From Salinarchaeum sp. IM2453 (GTDB lineage Archaea > Halobacteriota > Halobacteria > Halobacteriales > Salinarchaeaceae): DNA of 64,000 nucleotides. The position numbers and the translations under genes are program-made. Below are positions 7,997 through 17,465 of the stretch, piece after piece. The stretch's first letter is position 1. Every line of letters starts with the position of its first letter. The stretch spans positions 1,801,226 through 1,865,225 of the forward strand of contig NZ_CP081183.1 in the NCBI RefSeq assembly GCF_019693215.1, read 5' to 3'. Under the pieces are notes generated by a model that ran no database searches, was not told where the DNA came from, and saw only the letters and a program-made list of their open reading frames with translations.

Positions 7997-9280
7997 GTGC
8001 GGCTTGTTCAACTCACGGTTTCATCTGAAGAAGAGACCACGGTTCACCGAGTACTCAAAAATTACAATGCCGACTATATCGAAACGGATGAGACAAGTGA
8101 CCGAAACTACTCGGCCGTAATCTACGTACCACTTCCGAAAAATGCCGTTGAGCCACTGCTAGAAGAGTTACGGAACGCCGGTATCAGCCAAGATGGGATT
8201 ACAGTTATTGTTGAAGCTAGTACAATTGAGTCGAACAAATTCAACGAATTACAGGAAAAATATGCTGAGAATAAAAGTGAGGAGCGAATTGCAAGGGAAG
8301 AACTGCAGTCCACGGCCCAAGACCTCCTTTCATCGCGAGGACATTACTATACCCTCACTGTCATTAGCACTGTTGTAGCAACTGCTGGACTTTTGCTCAA
8401 CTCCCCAGCAATTGTTATTGGGGCAATGGTCATTGCGCCACTAGTCGGGCCTGCCTTGGCGGCAAGTACCGGTGTTGTGACAAACAACGATGAGCTGCGA
8501 TCGCAGGGGGTACTTCGACAGATCTACGGGGCGGCTGGAGCCGTGTTGGCGGCCACCGTTTTTGCAGCTTCAATTCAAATTCTAAATGTTGTTCCTCCTG
8601 GAATTGACATACTCGGTCTTGAACAAGTTCGGGGACGATTTGCTCCTGACTTTCTGGCATTGATTGTTGCAATCGGGGCAGGTATCGCAGGAGCGTTGAG
8701 CTTATCCGCCGGTGTTTCGGCAGCACTTGTTGGTGTGATGATTGCGGCAGCATTAATCCCGCCAGCCGCAGTTGTTGGGATTGGACTAGCTTGGAGTGAA
8801 TTCACACTTGTTGCTGGAGCTGGAATCCTGCTGGGTGTTAATATCCTCTCAATCAACTTGTCTGCATTAATGGTGCTATGGTATCAGGGATACCGACCTG
8901 AACACTGGTTTGAACAGTCTGATGCTCGTAGTATGATGCGCGTCCGCGTTGCAGCACTCGTTATCGGCATATTAGTGCTTTCTGTCTTCCTCGTTGGTGT
9001 TACATTTATGACAAACCAAGCAGCAGCACATGAGCAGACAATTCAAACAGAGGTGGATAATATCGTTGATGATCACTCTGATCTGACTTTGATTGATACT
9101 GAGGTGGAGACAAATGACCATCCGTTACGAAGCTCAATTGATCAAGTGACGGTAACTGTCGGAAGAGAAGGGGGCACGGATCTGCCACCTTTAGCTGATC
9201 AAATCAAAGATCGCATTAACGAAACCGTTGGCGAGAGCGTTGCCATCGATGTTAGATTTATTGAACAACAAAGACGATAG
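7997..9280 (+). CDS. DUF389-family membrane protein
   Basis: A 427-residue protein of the DUF389 family, which is common in haloarchaea and has no assigned function. The N-terminal ~110 residues form a soluble αβ domain (MRLVQLTVSSEEETTVHRVL). They are followed by about six hydrophobic segments, with the typical SPAIVIGAMVIAPLVGP and AALIPPAAVVGIGLAW motifs, and then a C-terminal soluble domain after residue ~345. The gene is transcribed divergently from cooS across a 239-bp spacer and convergently to the RND gene, with 13 bp between the stops. Confidence 0.85.
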   Translation: MRLVQLTVSSEEETTVHRVLKNYNADYIETDETSDRNYSAVIYVPLPKNAVEPLLEELRNAGISQDGITVIVEASTIESNKFNELQEKYAENKSEERIAREELQSTAQDLLSSRGHYYTLTVISTVVATAGLLLNSPAIVIGAMVIAPLVGPALAASTGVVTNNDELRSQGVLRQIYGAAGAVLAATVFAASIQILNVVPPGIDILGLEQVRGRFAPDFLALIVAIGAGIAGALSLSAGVSAALVGVMIAAALIPPAAVVGIGLAWSEFTLVAGAGILLGVNILSINLSALMVLWYQGYRPEHWFEQSDARSMMRVRVAALVIGILVLSVFLVGVTFMTNQAAAHEQTIQTEVDNIVDDHSDLTLIDTEVETNDHPLRSSIDQVTVTVGREGGTDLPPLADQIKDRINETVGESVAIDVRFIEQQRR

Positions 9281-9293
9281 CGTCTAAACGTTA

Positions 9294-12227
9294 TTATTCA
9301 TCTTTGTCTTTAACAATCGTCACATCCTGATATACGGGATTATGTATGTCGTCTGTTTCATCATCACTGTCTGGGGGAGGAACAATTGTTTCTAATTTTC
9401 TTTCTTTATCACTAGGATCAGGTTCCTTAATAATAACTACATCAGCTTGCTGTTGCTGACGAAGCTTCTCTCCTGGAGATTCTTCCGAGGTTTTTTGCTG
9501 GCTGTTTATTCCGTCGTTTGCTGGCTCAACTATGGAACTGTCTCTCTGCTGTTGTTCTTTTTGCGCCGTTTTATTTCTTATCTGGTGATGAGCCTTCTGC
9601 TTGTCTTTCTGTGTCGGTGCATTCGCAGAGGAACCATTACTTGGAGGCTCATCCTCTGATGGGGATCCTCCGGGAGGTGATCCAATGTATCTTGTCCACA
9701 GTACTAGCAGCGACGGAAGAACCAACACACTTGCTAAGAACGCGTATATGATTGTTAACCCAGTAATAATACCAAACTGTCGTAGCACTGGGAAGATGGC
9801 GAATGAGAGTGTTCCAAATGCTCCTACTGTTGTTGCAGCACTTCCAACCAGTGCTCCCCCTGTACCGGTAACTGTGGTATATAATGCATCCCAGACTGTG
9901 TCTTGGCGCTCTAGCTCAAGCTGATAGCGAGCACTAATGTGGATACTGTATGCGATTCCCAGTCCAATTGTGAGTGACGTAATTGTTCCTGTTAGCACGT
10001 TAAATGGGATATCGAGAACCCACATTGACCCGAGGATCCACATTACTGACAGCACTACAGGGAGTAATGTGATAACTCCAAGTGATGCTGTATTACCAGC
10101 GAAGTAGTACCCAACAATCATGAATACAAACACAGCAATAAGCGTGAGTACTAGTCCCTGTAGGACCGTACTTAGAAGATCTGCTTCAACATCTGAGAAA
10201 ATAATTGGTTCGCCAGTAGCTTGAATCTGTAAGTTCCCATCGCTAATCTCTTCGAGTTCGCTTGCCACTCCTCTCATCTCCTCAGTTACCTCGCCGATAT
10301 CTGCATCGCCTTCTACTTCAACTGTCATCCGTAATGCTTCATATTCTCCTTCTTCTGTGCGATAGATAACATCAGCTCCAGAGGCTGCGGTTTCCGGATC
10401 ATCAAGCAACAGTCCATACAGTTCTTCGATATTCCTGACTGGGATGTCATTATCTGTAGACTCGTTGTATAGATCATTGAACGCCTCATTCTCACCATCG
10501 GCTCTAGTCTGCTGCATAACCGTTAGAGGAGAGGTAATATCTGCTTCTCCAGTTGCTGGCTCAATAATTACCGTCTCTTGTTCGTTGAGGGACTCCTGTC
10601 CCTCAGAGATCCATTGTAATGTCTCATTTGCCGTTGTTTCACCCTGTATTAGAAAGTCTATGTCACTTCCTTCGGTTAGGAATGTCTCTTGGATATAGGA
10701 AAGATCAGCTTTGGCCTGATATGTACCCGGAGCAAATGGCTCGGGGAGGTTTTGTGTCCATTCTGGAGGACTATCTGCTAAGAAGTCCTCTTCTTGGAAG
10801 CTTGTATCTACTTGCGTAGCTCCGTATACTCCTCCGGCAGTAATTAACAGTGCAATAATGACAACAGTAAATGGAACTCGCCGGGCTAAGCGAGCCCCTA
10901 CCGAAAGCATGCCAGAGAAGATTGATCCACCTGTCCCGAATGCCCGTTTCTCTCTGTTGAAGCCAAATCGCTCCAGTAGCCCATCAATCTCAATCTTAAG
11001 TGCTGGCGTGAGTATACCGAATACCAACAGTGCTGAAACGACTCCAAACGTTGCAACAATACCGAAATCTTGCAGTGGACCAATTGGACTGGCCAGATTT
11101 GCAAGGAATCCAATCGCAGCGGTTACGGTTACCCACACAAGTGCGACCCCAACCCCGGCAAGCGCAAGTGTCATCGATCGGCGGACATCAGCATCTGACT
11201 CACCCCGTTTCTCACGATGCCGCATAAACACGTGTATTGCATAATCAATTGAGAGCCCGATCAGTAATACTGGAACTGAGATGAGCAACTGATTGAATGG
11301 GATATCTGCAAATCCCATGAATCCGAACATCCAGATCAAAACAGCAACAACCCCAAACATCCCAAGCAAGATATCAACGATATCGCGGTAGGCAACTGAT
11401 AATGCAACAACAACAAATAAAAGCGCCAACGGCCCGACAATAATGAAGCTATCTCCTAATGATCGTTCAATTTCGTCGGCAAGAATACCCGGTCCGAATA
11501 ATGCATATGTCTCTTCACGGTCATTTGCAATGTCACGAATATCCAACTGCGCATCTGTCACTGTGCTAAATTCCTGTACATTACCGAACGACGGGCTACC
11601 AGTGCTTTGCGCGATAACGACTAATTGCGCTTCTGCTTCTACTGAACCAGGCTCATATGCTTCTGGTAGCAATGAAAGATAGCGAGGATCTCGATCGTTA
11701 CTTAACGTTTGTAATTTTTCCTCAAGCTCTTCTTCTGAAAGATCTTCCTCAATATATTCAATTCGATTTTCAATCTGGCTTGTTTTGTTCTCTATCGTTT
11801 GAGGCGGCTGATTTAGTTGCCCTTCTCCTTCAACGTCTATTAATCCGGCTACACTTTGGAACGGCGACCTGCGATCAAGTGTTTCACCTACCGATTCTGA
11901 TTCAAGCAGTTCTTTTTGGAATTCTAACGTTGCAACCAGCGCATCTTGTGAGAGAGCATTTTCCCCTTCATCAGCACGATACGCCGCTTGGACAGCTGAT
12001 TGTTGGAATTCATCCTCATCATCGTCCATCTCTACCCCGAAATTCTCATTAATGTAATCTTGTGCTTCTGTTGCTTCTGATTCGGACTCGAACTGTTCAA
12101 CTTCCGAATCCTGCTCAACCATCGGCACCCCAACAGCAAATCCAGCAGTAGTTAGCAGTAATACAACAATGAGGATCTTACTGTGTGCCGTAATAAAGTC
12201 CGCAATCCGATTAGGCAAGTCACTCAT
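9294..12227 (-). CDS. RND-superfamily exporter (MMPL-like)
   Basis: A 977-residue protein built as two repeats, each with one N-terminal TM helix, a large extracytoplasmic domain and about five TM helices. This is the RND/MMPL exporter architecture. Conserved helix pieces LLIGLSIDYAIHVFMRHR and LTIGLGIAYSIHISARYQ mark the fourth helix of each repeat, with the charged residue of the proton relay position. Related proteins export lipids, hopanoids or drugs; the substrate here is unknown. After the last helix there is an unusual tail of about 130 residues rich in Gln, Lys, Ser, Asp and Pro. There is no membrane-fusion partner nearby. Start MSDLPNRIADF at 12227. Confidence 0.85.
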   Translation of the reverse strand: MSDLPNRIADFITAHSKILIVVLLLTTAGFAVGVPMVEQDSEVEQFESESEATEAQDYINENFGVEMDDDEDEFQQSAVQAAYRADEGENALSQDALVATLEFQKELLESESVGETLDRRSPFQSVAGLIDVEGEGQLNQPPQTIENKTSQIENRIEYIEEDLSEEELEEKLQTLSNDRDPRYLSLLPEAYEPGSVEAEAQLVVIAQSTGSPSFGNVQEFSTVTDAQLDIRDIANDREETYALFGPGILADEIERSLGDSFIIVGPLALLFVVVALSVAYRDIVDILLGMFGVVAVLIWMFGFMGFADIPFNQLLISVPVLLIGLSIDYAIHVFMRHREKRGESDADVRRSMTLALAGVGVALVWVTVTAAIGFLANLASPIGPLQDFGIVATFGVVSALLVFGILTPALKIEIDGLLERFGFNREKRAFGTGGSIFSGMLSVGARLARRVPFTVVIIALLITAGGVYGATQVDTSFQEEDFLADSPPEWTQNLPEPFAPGTYQAKADLSYIQETFLTEGSDIDFLIQGETTANETLQWISEGQESLNEQETVIIEPATGEADITSPLTVMQQTRADGENEAFNDLYNESTDNDIPVRNIEELYGLLLDDPETAASGADVIYRTEEGEYEALRMTVEVEGDADIGEVTEEMRGVASELEEISDGNLQIQATGEPIIFSDVEADLLSTVLQGLVLTLIAVFVFMIVGYYFAGNTASLGVITLLPVVLSVMWILGSMWVLDIPFNVLTGTITSLTIGLGIAYSIHISARYQLELERQDTVWDALYTTVTGTGGALVGSAATTVGAFGTLSFAIFPVLRQFGIITGLTIIYAFLASVLVLPSLLVLWTRYIGSPPGGSPSEDEPPSNGSSANAPTQKDKQKAHHQIRNKTAQKEQQQRDSSIVEPANDGINSQQKTSEESPGEKLRQQQQADVVIIKEPDPSDKERKLETIVPPPDSDDETDDIHNPVYQDVTIVKDKDE

Positions 12228-12643
12228 ACCCGTTACTCACCACTTACTTTACCTCTCTATACCCAGTTCTAAAGCAGTGCTGTGACTGATGTAGAAATTC
12301 CTCAATATCTTCTCTATATCTACACATGTGTTATGTTAATTGAACGGTCAGTCAGTTTAGTGTTATCGTCTCGATAATCCGCTCTCTGTTTTGTATTTTC
12401 CATAAATCGGGAAGAGAAGAACTTGATATCGTACAAAAGTCGTTACTGAGATAGATCACTTCAATATCTGAAATTGCCGTGCGAAGTACCTTGAGGGTTA
12501 ATCCCGAAGTACTCAGCTAATTTTCTATATATGTTGATGACCACCGGTGACAGATCCAGATAACCGCTGTCCTTGACCTTGCCTCCATCCAGCAATCAAC
12601 GAATCAATCGGAGAGAACATTCCAGATATCAGTTGCTCTAACG
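12228..12643. other. Gene-free spacer between RND exporter and fumarase
   Basis: I see no coding frame with haloarchaeal composition, no tRNA and no strong palindrome here. It contains AT-rich stretches that could hold the promoter of the RND gene (reading leftwards from 12227) and the 3' region of the fumarase gene. Confidence 0.5.
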
Positions 12644-14053
12644 TCAGTTATCACCGAGGATTCCGGGCGTTGTCATCGCGGCTGGGTCAAGCACGTCGTC
12701 TGCTTCCTGCTCGGTAAGATATCCTTTCTCAATTGCAACCTCTCGAACTGTCTTCCCTTCTTTCAGGGCCGTTTTAGCAACTTCACTGGCTTTATCGTAT
12801 CCAATGGCTGGATTTAGCGCTGTTGCCAGTGCCATCGACTGCTCAACTTGTTTTTGACACTGCTCTCTGTTTGCCTTAAGTTTCTGTATAAACTTCTCAG
12901 CAAACGCGATGCTCGAATTTGTTAGTAGATTAATTGAATTCAGTGTATTGTGTGCTATTACTGGCTTGTATAGGTTCAGATCAATTTCTCCTCGAGCCGC
13001 ACCTGCAGATACTGCAGCATCATTTCCAACAACCTGCTTGTGGACCTGATTAACGGCCTCCGCAACTACCGGGTTAATTTTTCCAGGCATAATTGAGGAA
13101 CCAGGCTGATTTTCCGGCTGATCAATTTCTCCGATCCCGTTTCGTGGCCCAGACGCTAGCAGCCGAAGGTCATTTGCAATCTTATTGAGTGAACCAGCAA
13201 TTGTTCGCAATGTTCCGTGGACGTCTCCCATCGCGTCGTGTGCAGCCTGTGCTTCAAAATGATTTTCCGCTTCGTACACTGGGATACCGATCTCCTTGCT
13301 GATATACTCTGCTGCACGCTCTGGGAATTCTTCGTGGGTATTTAACCCTGTTCCCGTTGCAGTTCCTCCGAGTGCAAGTTCAGATACCTGTTCTTTTGCA
13401 GTGTTGACCCGTTCTTTGCCCTTCTGAACCTGTGTTGCATACCCAGCGAATTCCTGCCCAAGCCGAACAGGGGTCGCGTCCTGTAGGTGTGTTCGACCTG
13501 TTTTCACGACAGCATCAAACTCATCTGCTTTTTGCTCAAGCGCTTCGGTGAGTGTCTCTAGTGCCGGCTGTAGATCTTTTTCAAGTGCCTCGATAGTAGC
13601 AACATGCATTGCTGTGGGGATTACATCATTTGATGATTGTCCATAGTTCACATGATCATTCGGATGAATCTCACGGGACCCAAGGTCACCACCATACAGC
13701 TCGGTTGCCCGATTTGCGATAACCTCATTTGCGTTCATGTTCGATGAGGTTCCTGATCCTGTCTGAAAAATATCAACCGGAAACTGATCATCATGGTTTC
13801 CAGCAATTACCTCATCAGCTGCATCAATAATACACATCGCCTTATCCTCTGGAATACATTCAAGATCGCGATTTGCCTGTGCAGCTGCTTTTTTGACAAC
13901 TCCGAGTGCCCGAATAAATCGACGACCAAACGTTTGGTCTGAAATAGGGAAATTTTCCACCGCTCGTTGGGTCTGTGCTCCCCAGTATGCATCTGCTGGG
14001 ACATCCATCTTCCCTAAGCTGTCCTCTTCGGTTCGTGTTTCATCATTGTTCAT
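12644..14053 (-). CDS. fumC: Class II fumarate hydratase
   Basis: A 469-residue member of the fumarase/aspartase superfamily that interconverts fumarate and malate in the citric acid cycle. The superfamily signature GSSIMPGKINPV (catalytic Ser loop) is complete, as are TGRTHLQDATPVRLGQ and SGSGTSSNMNANEVIA. The overall pattern fits FumC better than aspartate ammonia-lyase. The ATG at 14053 (MNNDETRTEED) is preferred because the family's DxxGxxxVPxDAYWGAQT block begins soon after; the ATG at 14080 adds nine residues with no support. It is transcribed in the same direction as the glycosylase gene upstream, 131 bp away. Confidence 0.9.
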   Translation of the reverse strand: MNNDETRTEEDSLGKMDVPADAYWGAQTQRAVENFPISDQTFGRRFIRALGVVKKAAAQANRDLECIPEDKAMCIIDAADEVIAGNHDDQFPVDIFQTGSGTSSNMNANEVIANRATELYGGDLGSREIHPNDHVNYGQSSNDVIPTAMHVATIEALEKDLQPALETLTEALEQKADEFDAVVKTGRTHLQDATPVRLGQEFAGYATQVQKGKERVNTAKEQVSELALGGTATGTGLNTHEEFPERAAEYISKEIGIPVYEAENHFEAQAAHDAMGDVHGTLRTIAGSLNKIANDLRLLASGPRNGIGEIDQPENQPGSSIMPGKINPVVAEAVNQVHKQVVGNDAAVSAGAARGEIDLNLYKPVIAHNTLNSINLLTNSSIAFAEKFIQKLKANREQCQKQVEQSMALATALNPAIGYDKASEVAKTALKEGKTVREVAIEKGYLTEQEADDVLDPAAMTTPGILGDN

Positions 14054-14184
14054 ACTATACCCGGAACACAGCGTATCCAAAAAGTTTCCTAGTTCCTTTG
14101 CACAGTATCATTCGCTTCACTTAAAAACAGTCGTCAGAAGAGCAGACGTTTTCTCAAGTAGCACGTGCTGTTGGACACGCACTA

Positions 14185-15069
14185 CTATCCGTTGTTCCGG
14201 AGATAATGGAATACGTACGTCTGAATATATCCTGCATAGGTTCCACCAAACTGTTCTCGAATTGCCTGTGATGTCGATGCATAGCTGCCAGTTGCACACG
14301 CTGGATAGTGATCCTCGATTGCTGTTCGAATCCACGTGTCAAGTGGCACCGCTTCCAAAAATCCAAGGGAGAACAAAAGCACACAATCTGCGACCTTATC
14401 TCCAACTCCCGTAAACTGGGTCAGGTATGACCGTGCGGACTCATACGACATTGTTTCGGCTTTCGCTGGATGTGCAACGTCGTCTGCTACCATCTGTGCA
14501 GTTTCTTTTACATATGGTGCACGGTATCCCAGCTTGAGGTCTCGAAGTTCGTTAACTGACGCCGATGCAAGCTGCTCCGGAGTTGGAAATGCGTAGTATG
14601 TCTCACCATTTAGCGTATATTCGCTCCCATACGTTTCGGCAAGTGCTGATACCATCCGATGAATACGTGATACACGCATCTGTGCAGAACAAATAAACGA
14701 GATTGTTGACCCAAATGCCGCATCATTAACGATCCGTAATCCTGTTGCATACTCCAGTGCGGTGTTGATTAATGAATCCTCGGGAGCTGTCCGCAAGATT
14801 GCTGGGAGATCATCCTCCAGTCGTAAGAGCTCCTTAATTTGTGGAACTACGTCGTCGGTACCCTGCCACTCAAGTATGTCGTCTTGCTGTCGAATTCGAA
14901 TAACTTCTTCATCATGTACTGTTGAATACCAGCATCCCTCAGACGGTGGTTCTTGATACATCTCTCCGTCAGACCGACGCCAAAGATACGTTTGACCGCT
15001 TTCTAATGTCGTTGTCAGATCAATCCCGCCAGAAAGCTCCGACACTGAAATTTCGCCACGTTCCATCAT
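14185..15069 (-). CDS. ogg: 8-oxoguanine DNA glycosylase/lyase (OGG1-like)
   Basis: A 294-residue HhH-GPD DNA repair enzyme that removes 8-oxoguanine from DNA and nicks the abasic site. The N-terminal OGG_N domain is about residues 1-115. The helix-hairpin-helix FTGVGDKVADCVLLFSLGF contains the catalytic Lys, and VPLDTW gives the catalytic Asp. This is the standard archaeal/eukaryotic OGG1 layout. Two consecutive ATGs (15069, 15066) could start it. Monocistronic by spacing. Confidence 0.88.
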   Translation of the reverse strand: MMERGEISVSELSGGIDLTTTLESGQTYLWRRSDGEMYQEPPSEGCWYSTVHDEEVIRIRQQDDILEWQGTDDVVPQIKELLRLEDDLPAILRTAPEDSLINTALEYATGLRIVNDAAFGSTISFICSAQMRVSRIHRMVSALAETYGSEYTLNGETYYAFPTPEQLASASVNELRDLKLGYRAPYVKETAQMVADDVAHPAKAETMSYESARSYLTQFTGVGDKVADCVLLFSLGFLEAVPLDTWIRTAIEDHYPACATGSYASTSQAIREQFGGTYAGYIQTYVFHYLRNNG

Positions 15070-15252
15070 GTAATACTATGCCCGGTCGTGGTTTTGCTTT
15101 ACGATAGTCTTCGGCTGCCAGAAGTCTGCTATCCCAGACAAGACGTTGTTCATAACGTCGGCAGGTATTTCACTGTATTTTATCGAAGCCAAATGTACTC
15201 CTTTCTTACCAGACACCATAATAATTTTTAGTAATGGAATGCTCGTTTACGT

Positions 15253-15624
15253 ATGGCAATTTTGCATTTCTGCTTAAATGTTGCCGATGCTGAGCAGGCT
15301 GCGACGTGGTACACTGAAGAACTGGGATTCGAACGATCATGGGAGTTTACAACTGAAGATGGTGACACAAGAAACGTGTATGTTGCTGATGAGAATGGTG
15401 TTGAGCTACAACTTTCCGAAACTGACGGTGTAACTCCAGAACAGTCGGGTGAGCTATTTGATCATTTTGCAGTTCATGTCGAAAACATTGATCAGGCGTT
15501 TGAGGAAATCAATAACCATGGAGTACAAAAGGAACCCGGAGATCAGCCAGCTGCTGGAGCCCGCACTGCCTTCATTCTGGATCCAGATGGCCATCCGGTT
15601 GAACTCATTGAACCACTGGAATAG
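15253..15624 (+). CDS. VOC-superfamily (glyoxalase/dioxygenase fold) protein
   Basis: A 123-residue protein with one vicinal-oxygen-chelate module made of two βαβββ units. His at residue 5 (ILHFCLNV), Glu in VELQLSE, His in FDHFAVHV and Glu in PVELIEP are at the metal-ligand positions of glyoxalase I. It could be lactoylglutathione-lyase-like, though haloarchaea use other thiols, so the substrate is uncertain. It lies 39 bp upstream of tRNA-Val. Confidence 0.8.
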   Translation: MAILHFCLNVADAEQAATWYTEELGFERSWEFTTEDGDTRNVYVADENGVELQLSETDGVTPEQSGELFDHFAVHVENIDQAFEEINNHGVQKEPGDQPAAGARTAFILDPDGHPVELIEPLE

Positions 15625-15663
15625 GAAACAATCTTAAGTTGAGACCTGTAATATCGCTGTATA

Positions 15664-15738
15664 GGGTTGGTGGTCTAGGCTGGTTATGACGTCTCCTTCA
15701 CACGGAGGAGGTCGGCGGTTCAAATCCGCCCCAACCCA
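15664..15738 (+). tRNA. tRNA-Val (anticodon CAC)
   Basis: The sequence folds as a full cloverleaf. The acceptor GGGTTGG pairs with CCAACCC, the anticodon stem TCTCC/GGAGG closes the loop TTCACAC, and the T arm is GGCGG-TTCAAAT-CCGCC. The anticodon CAC reads GUG codons. The discriminator is A, no CCA is encoded and there is no intron. Confidence 0.95.
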
Positions 15739-15998
15739 CTTTATATTGTAATAAGTATGATCAGAACGTTTCAAGCCGTTCTCACTTATGCTGGATTACT
15801 CTGTAGCAACTGCGCTACCGAGTAAGCCCAAGCTTTCCATATAATACAGCATATGTCGTTAATATAGTTAACACAACATCCCCCATATCGTAAGTTTCAG
15901 CCCATCTCTTACCGGTCACAGCAGGTGTTCATGGTTTGAAAATACTGCCTGTCGTGCGAGTACTATTAGTATAGGTGAGACACTCCGTATGCGTCAGT

Positions 15999-16436
15999 GT
16001 CAACTGCCATGGGGTCAATCCCCGAGAATTCCCCGTCTTGTGCCCGCACCTGTAGGTAAATTCAATTTCATTTGGCCTTCTCAGGTTGGGGTCAACTGGA
16101 GCTCACACCTGAGACACAAAAAGGGGGTCCGTGAGGCTCGGTGGATCCACCCTCGCCCGAAAATATCCATTACACGCCCAATGGACGGTGCTGAGAGGAG
16201 TTACCTTCACAAACCGCCACACGACCAGCGAGGGAATTGAGGACTTCAAGTCTATACCGTGAATACTTCGTTTCTGGTGATTATCTGTTTGTTGTCGATT
16301 AGGCTGTATAACTTCCATCATATTTGTTATGATACTCTTCCTCGCTGTCGAGTCGTTCGAGAATCTCCAATTCTCGTGATCACGAAAAACGAAGGTCTTC
16401 AAACGACCCCCGAAGAACTCTCTTTCTCTCTGCAAA
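15999..16436 (+). mobile_element. Degraded PATE-like non-autonomous element (copy 2)
   Basis: This 850-bp gene-free region contains a diverged copy of the element at 32933-33367. The two share the left hairpin (GGGGTCAATCCCCGAG here), the block CGCCCAATGGACGGTG, the block GAGGAGT, the CCAGCGA block, and the right part CAAACGACCCC followed by a pyrimidine-rich end. It has no open frame of its own. Inside is a hairpin GAGAAT-CTCCA-ATTCTC at 16359-16375. It is read as an old palindrome-associated (PATE) or IS200/IS605-derived element. Confidence 0.55.
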
Positions 16437-16595
16437 CAGACTGTTTCCAATCTATAAGTATCGTCGATAATCAGGTATATGTCATCCATAATATCTCTGG
16501 TAGGTTAAGTGGAAGTAGAGAGCATAGCAGGATAACCTGTTCATGAATAATCTGTGTCTCAACCATTGATAGGGTTTGGCGTACTTTCCTGTTAT

Positions 16596-17393
16596 ATGAA
16601 AACTCTTGTTACCGGCGCAGCCGGTGGCATTGGGACCCAAATCGTACGGCGTCTTCGCGGTAAACGCGACCTAATCGTTGTCGACCGTGATCGTGATGCG
16701 CTAGATCAACTTCCTGATGATGTTGATACTCGTGCAGTTGATCTTACAGATGAACAGACTATTCAGGAAGAGTTATCAGAGGAGCAAGTAGAAACACTCA
16801 TTTCGGCAGTCGGCTGGTATGAACTTGCAGCGATTGAAGACTGCTCACCATCATCATTTGAAAAACACCTTGCTACAAATCTCACTGCGGTTCATACGCC
16901 GATTTATGCAACGTTACCAACAATCAGGAAGCATAGTGGTAATATTGTTATCCTTGGTTCGGTTGTTGGCCGTGTTTCGCTCCCGTATCATGGTGGCTAC
17001 AGTGCATCAAAAGCAGGCCTAGCCGGATATACTGACACGTTACGCAGGGAAGTTGCTTCAAAAGGCGTTGATGTCTCGCTTATTGAACCCGGTCCCATTC
17101 GAACGGGATTTAATGAACGTGCCACTGGTTCGCTCAACAACATGTCGGGCAGCGCCTATGCTGAAGATTATTATCATTTCAGGTCCTATAGTCCCACTTC
17201 TGTTTCTGTTGACACTGTCGTTGATTATATCATAGCAGCAATCGAAGCTGATCGACCCAAAGCCCGATACCGTATAGGACGCCGCGCCCGCTGGTTGCCA
17301 TGGCTTCAAACAATACTACCAACTCGAGTGTTTGATCGTGTTGTACGATCTGGTCTTCCCGGAGGTCTGCTGCACAAACTGATTGACCGATAA
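16596..17393 (+). CDS. Short-chain dehydrogenase/reductase
   Basis: A 265-residue classical SDR with a Rossmann fold. The nucleotide-binding TGAAGGIG is at residues 6-13, the active Ser is in ILGSVVG and the catalytic Tyr-x3-Lys is in YSASKAGLAGY. VVDRDRDAL after strand 2 (Asp at the end) suggests NAD(H). The C-terminal region (about residues 190-265) is basic with a possible amphipathic or membrane-associated helix, as in retinol-dehydrogenase-like SDRs. The neighbouring carotenoid oxygenase, convergent 72 bp away, would make an apocarotenoid or retinoid substrate plausible, but that is inference. The ATG at 16596 is used because the upstream one at 16554 adds residues before strand 1. Confidence 0.82.
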   Translation: MKTLVTGAAGGIGTQIVRRLRGKRDLIVVDRDRDALDQLPDDVDTRAVDLTDEQTIQEELSEEQVETLISAVGWYELAAIEDCSPSSFEKHLATNLTAVHTPIYATLPTIRKHSGNIVILGSVVGRVSLPYHGGYSASKAGLAGYTDTLRREVASKGVDVSLIEPGPIRTGFNERATGSLNNMSGSAYAEDYYHFRSYSPTSVSVDTVVDYIIAAIEADRPKARYRIGRRARWLPWLQTILPTRVFDRVVRSGLPGGLLHKLIDR

Positions 17394-17465
17394 TCAACTG
17401 CCCATCTCAACATAACCCGGTGATTGCTCACGCTGCCTTCGACTACTAAGATCGTCTTGCGTGTT

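Noticed and set aside
12644-14053. The fumarase as aspartate ammonia-lyase
   Set aside because: The signature is shared by both, but the other blocks and overall pattern fit FumC better.
16259-16546. Open frames inside the degraded PATE copy (for example 95 codons)
   Set aside because: They cross the hairpins and are not shared with the homologous copy at 32933.
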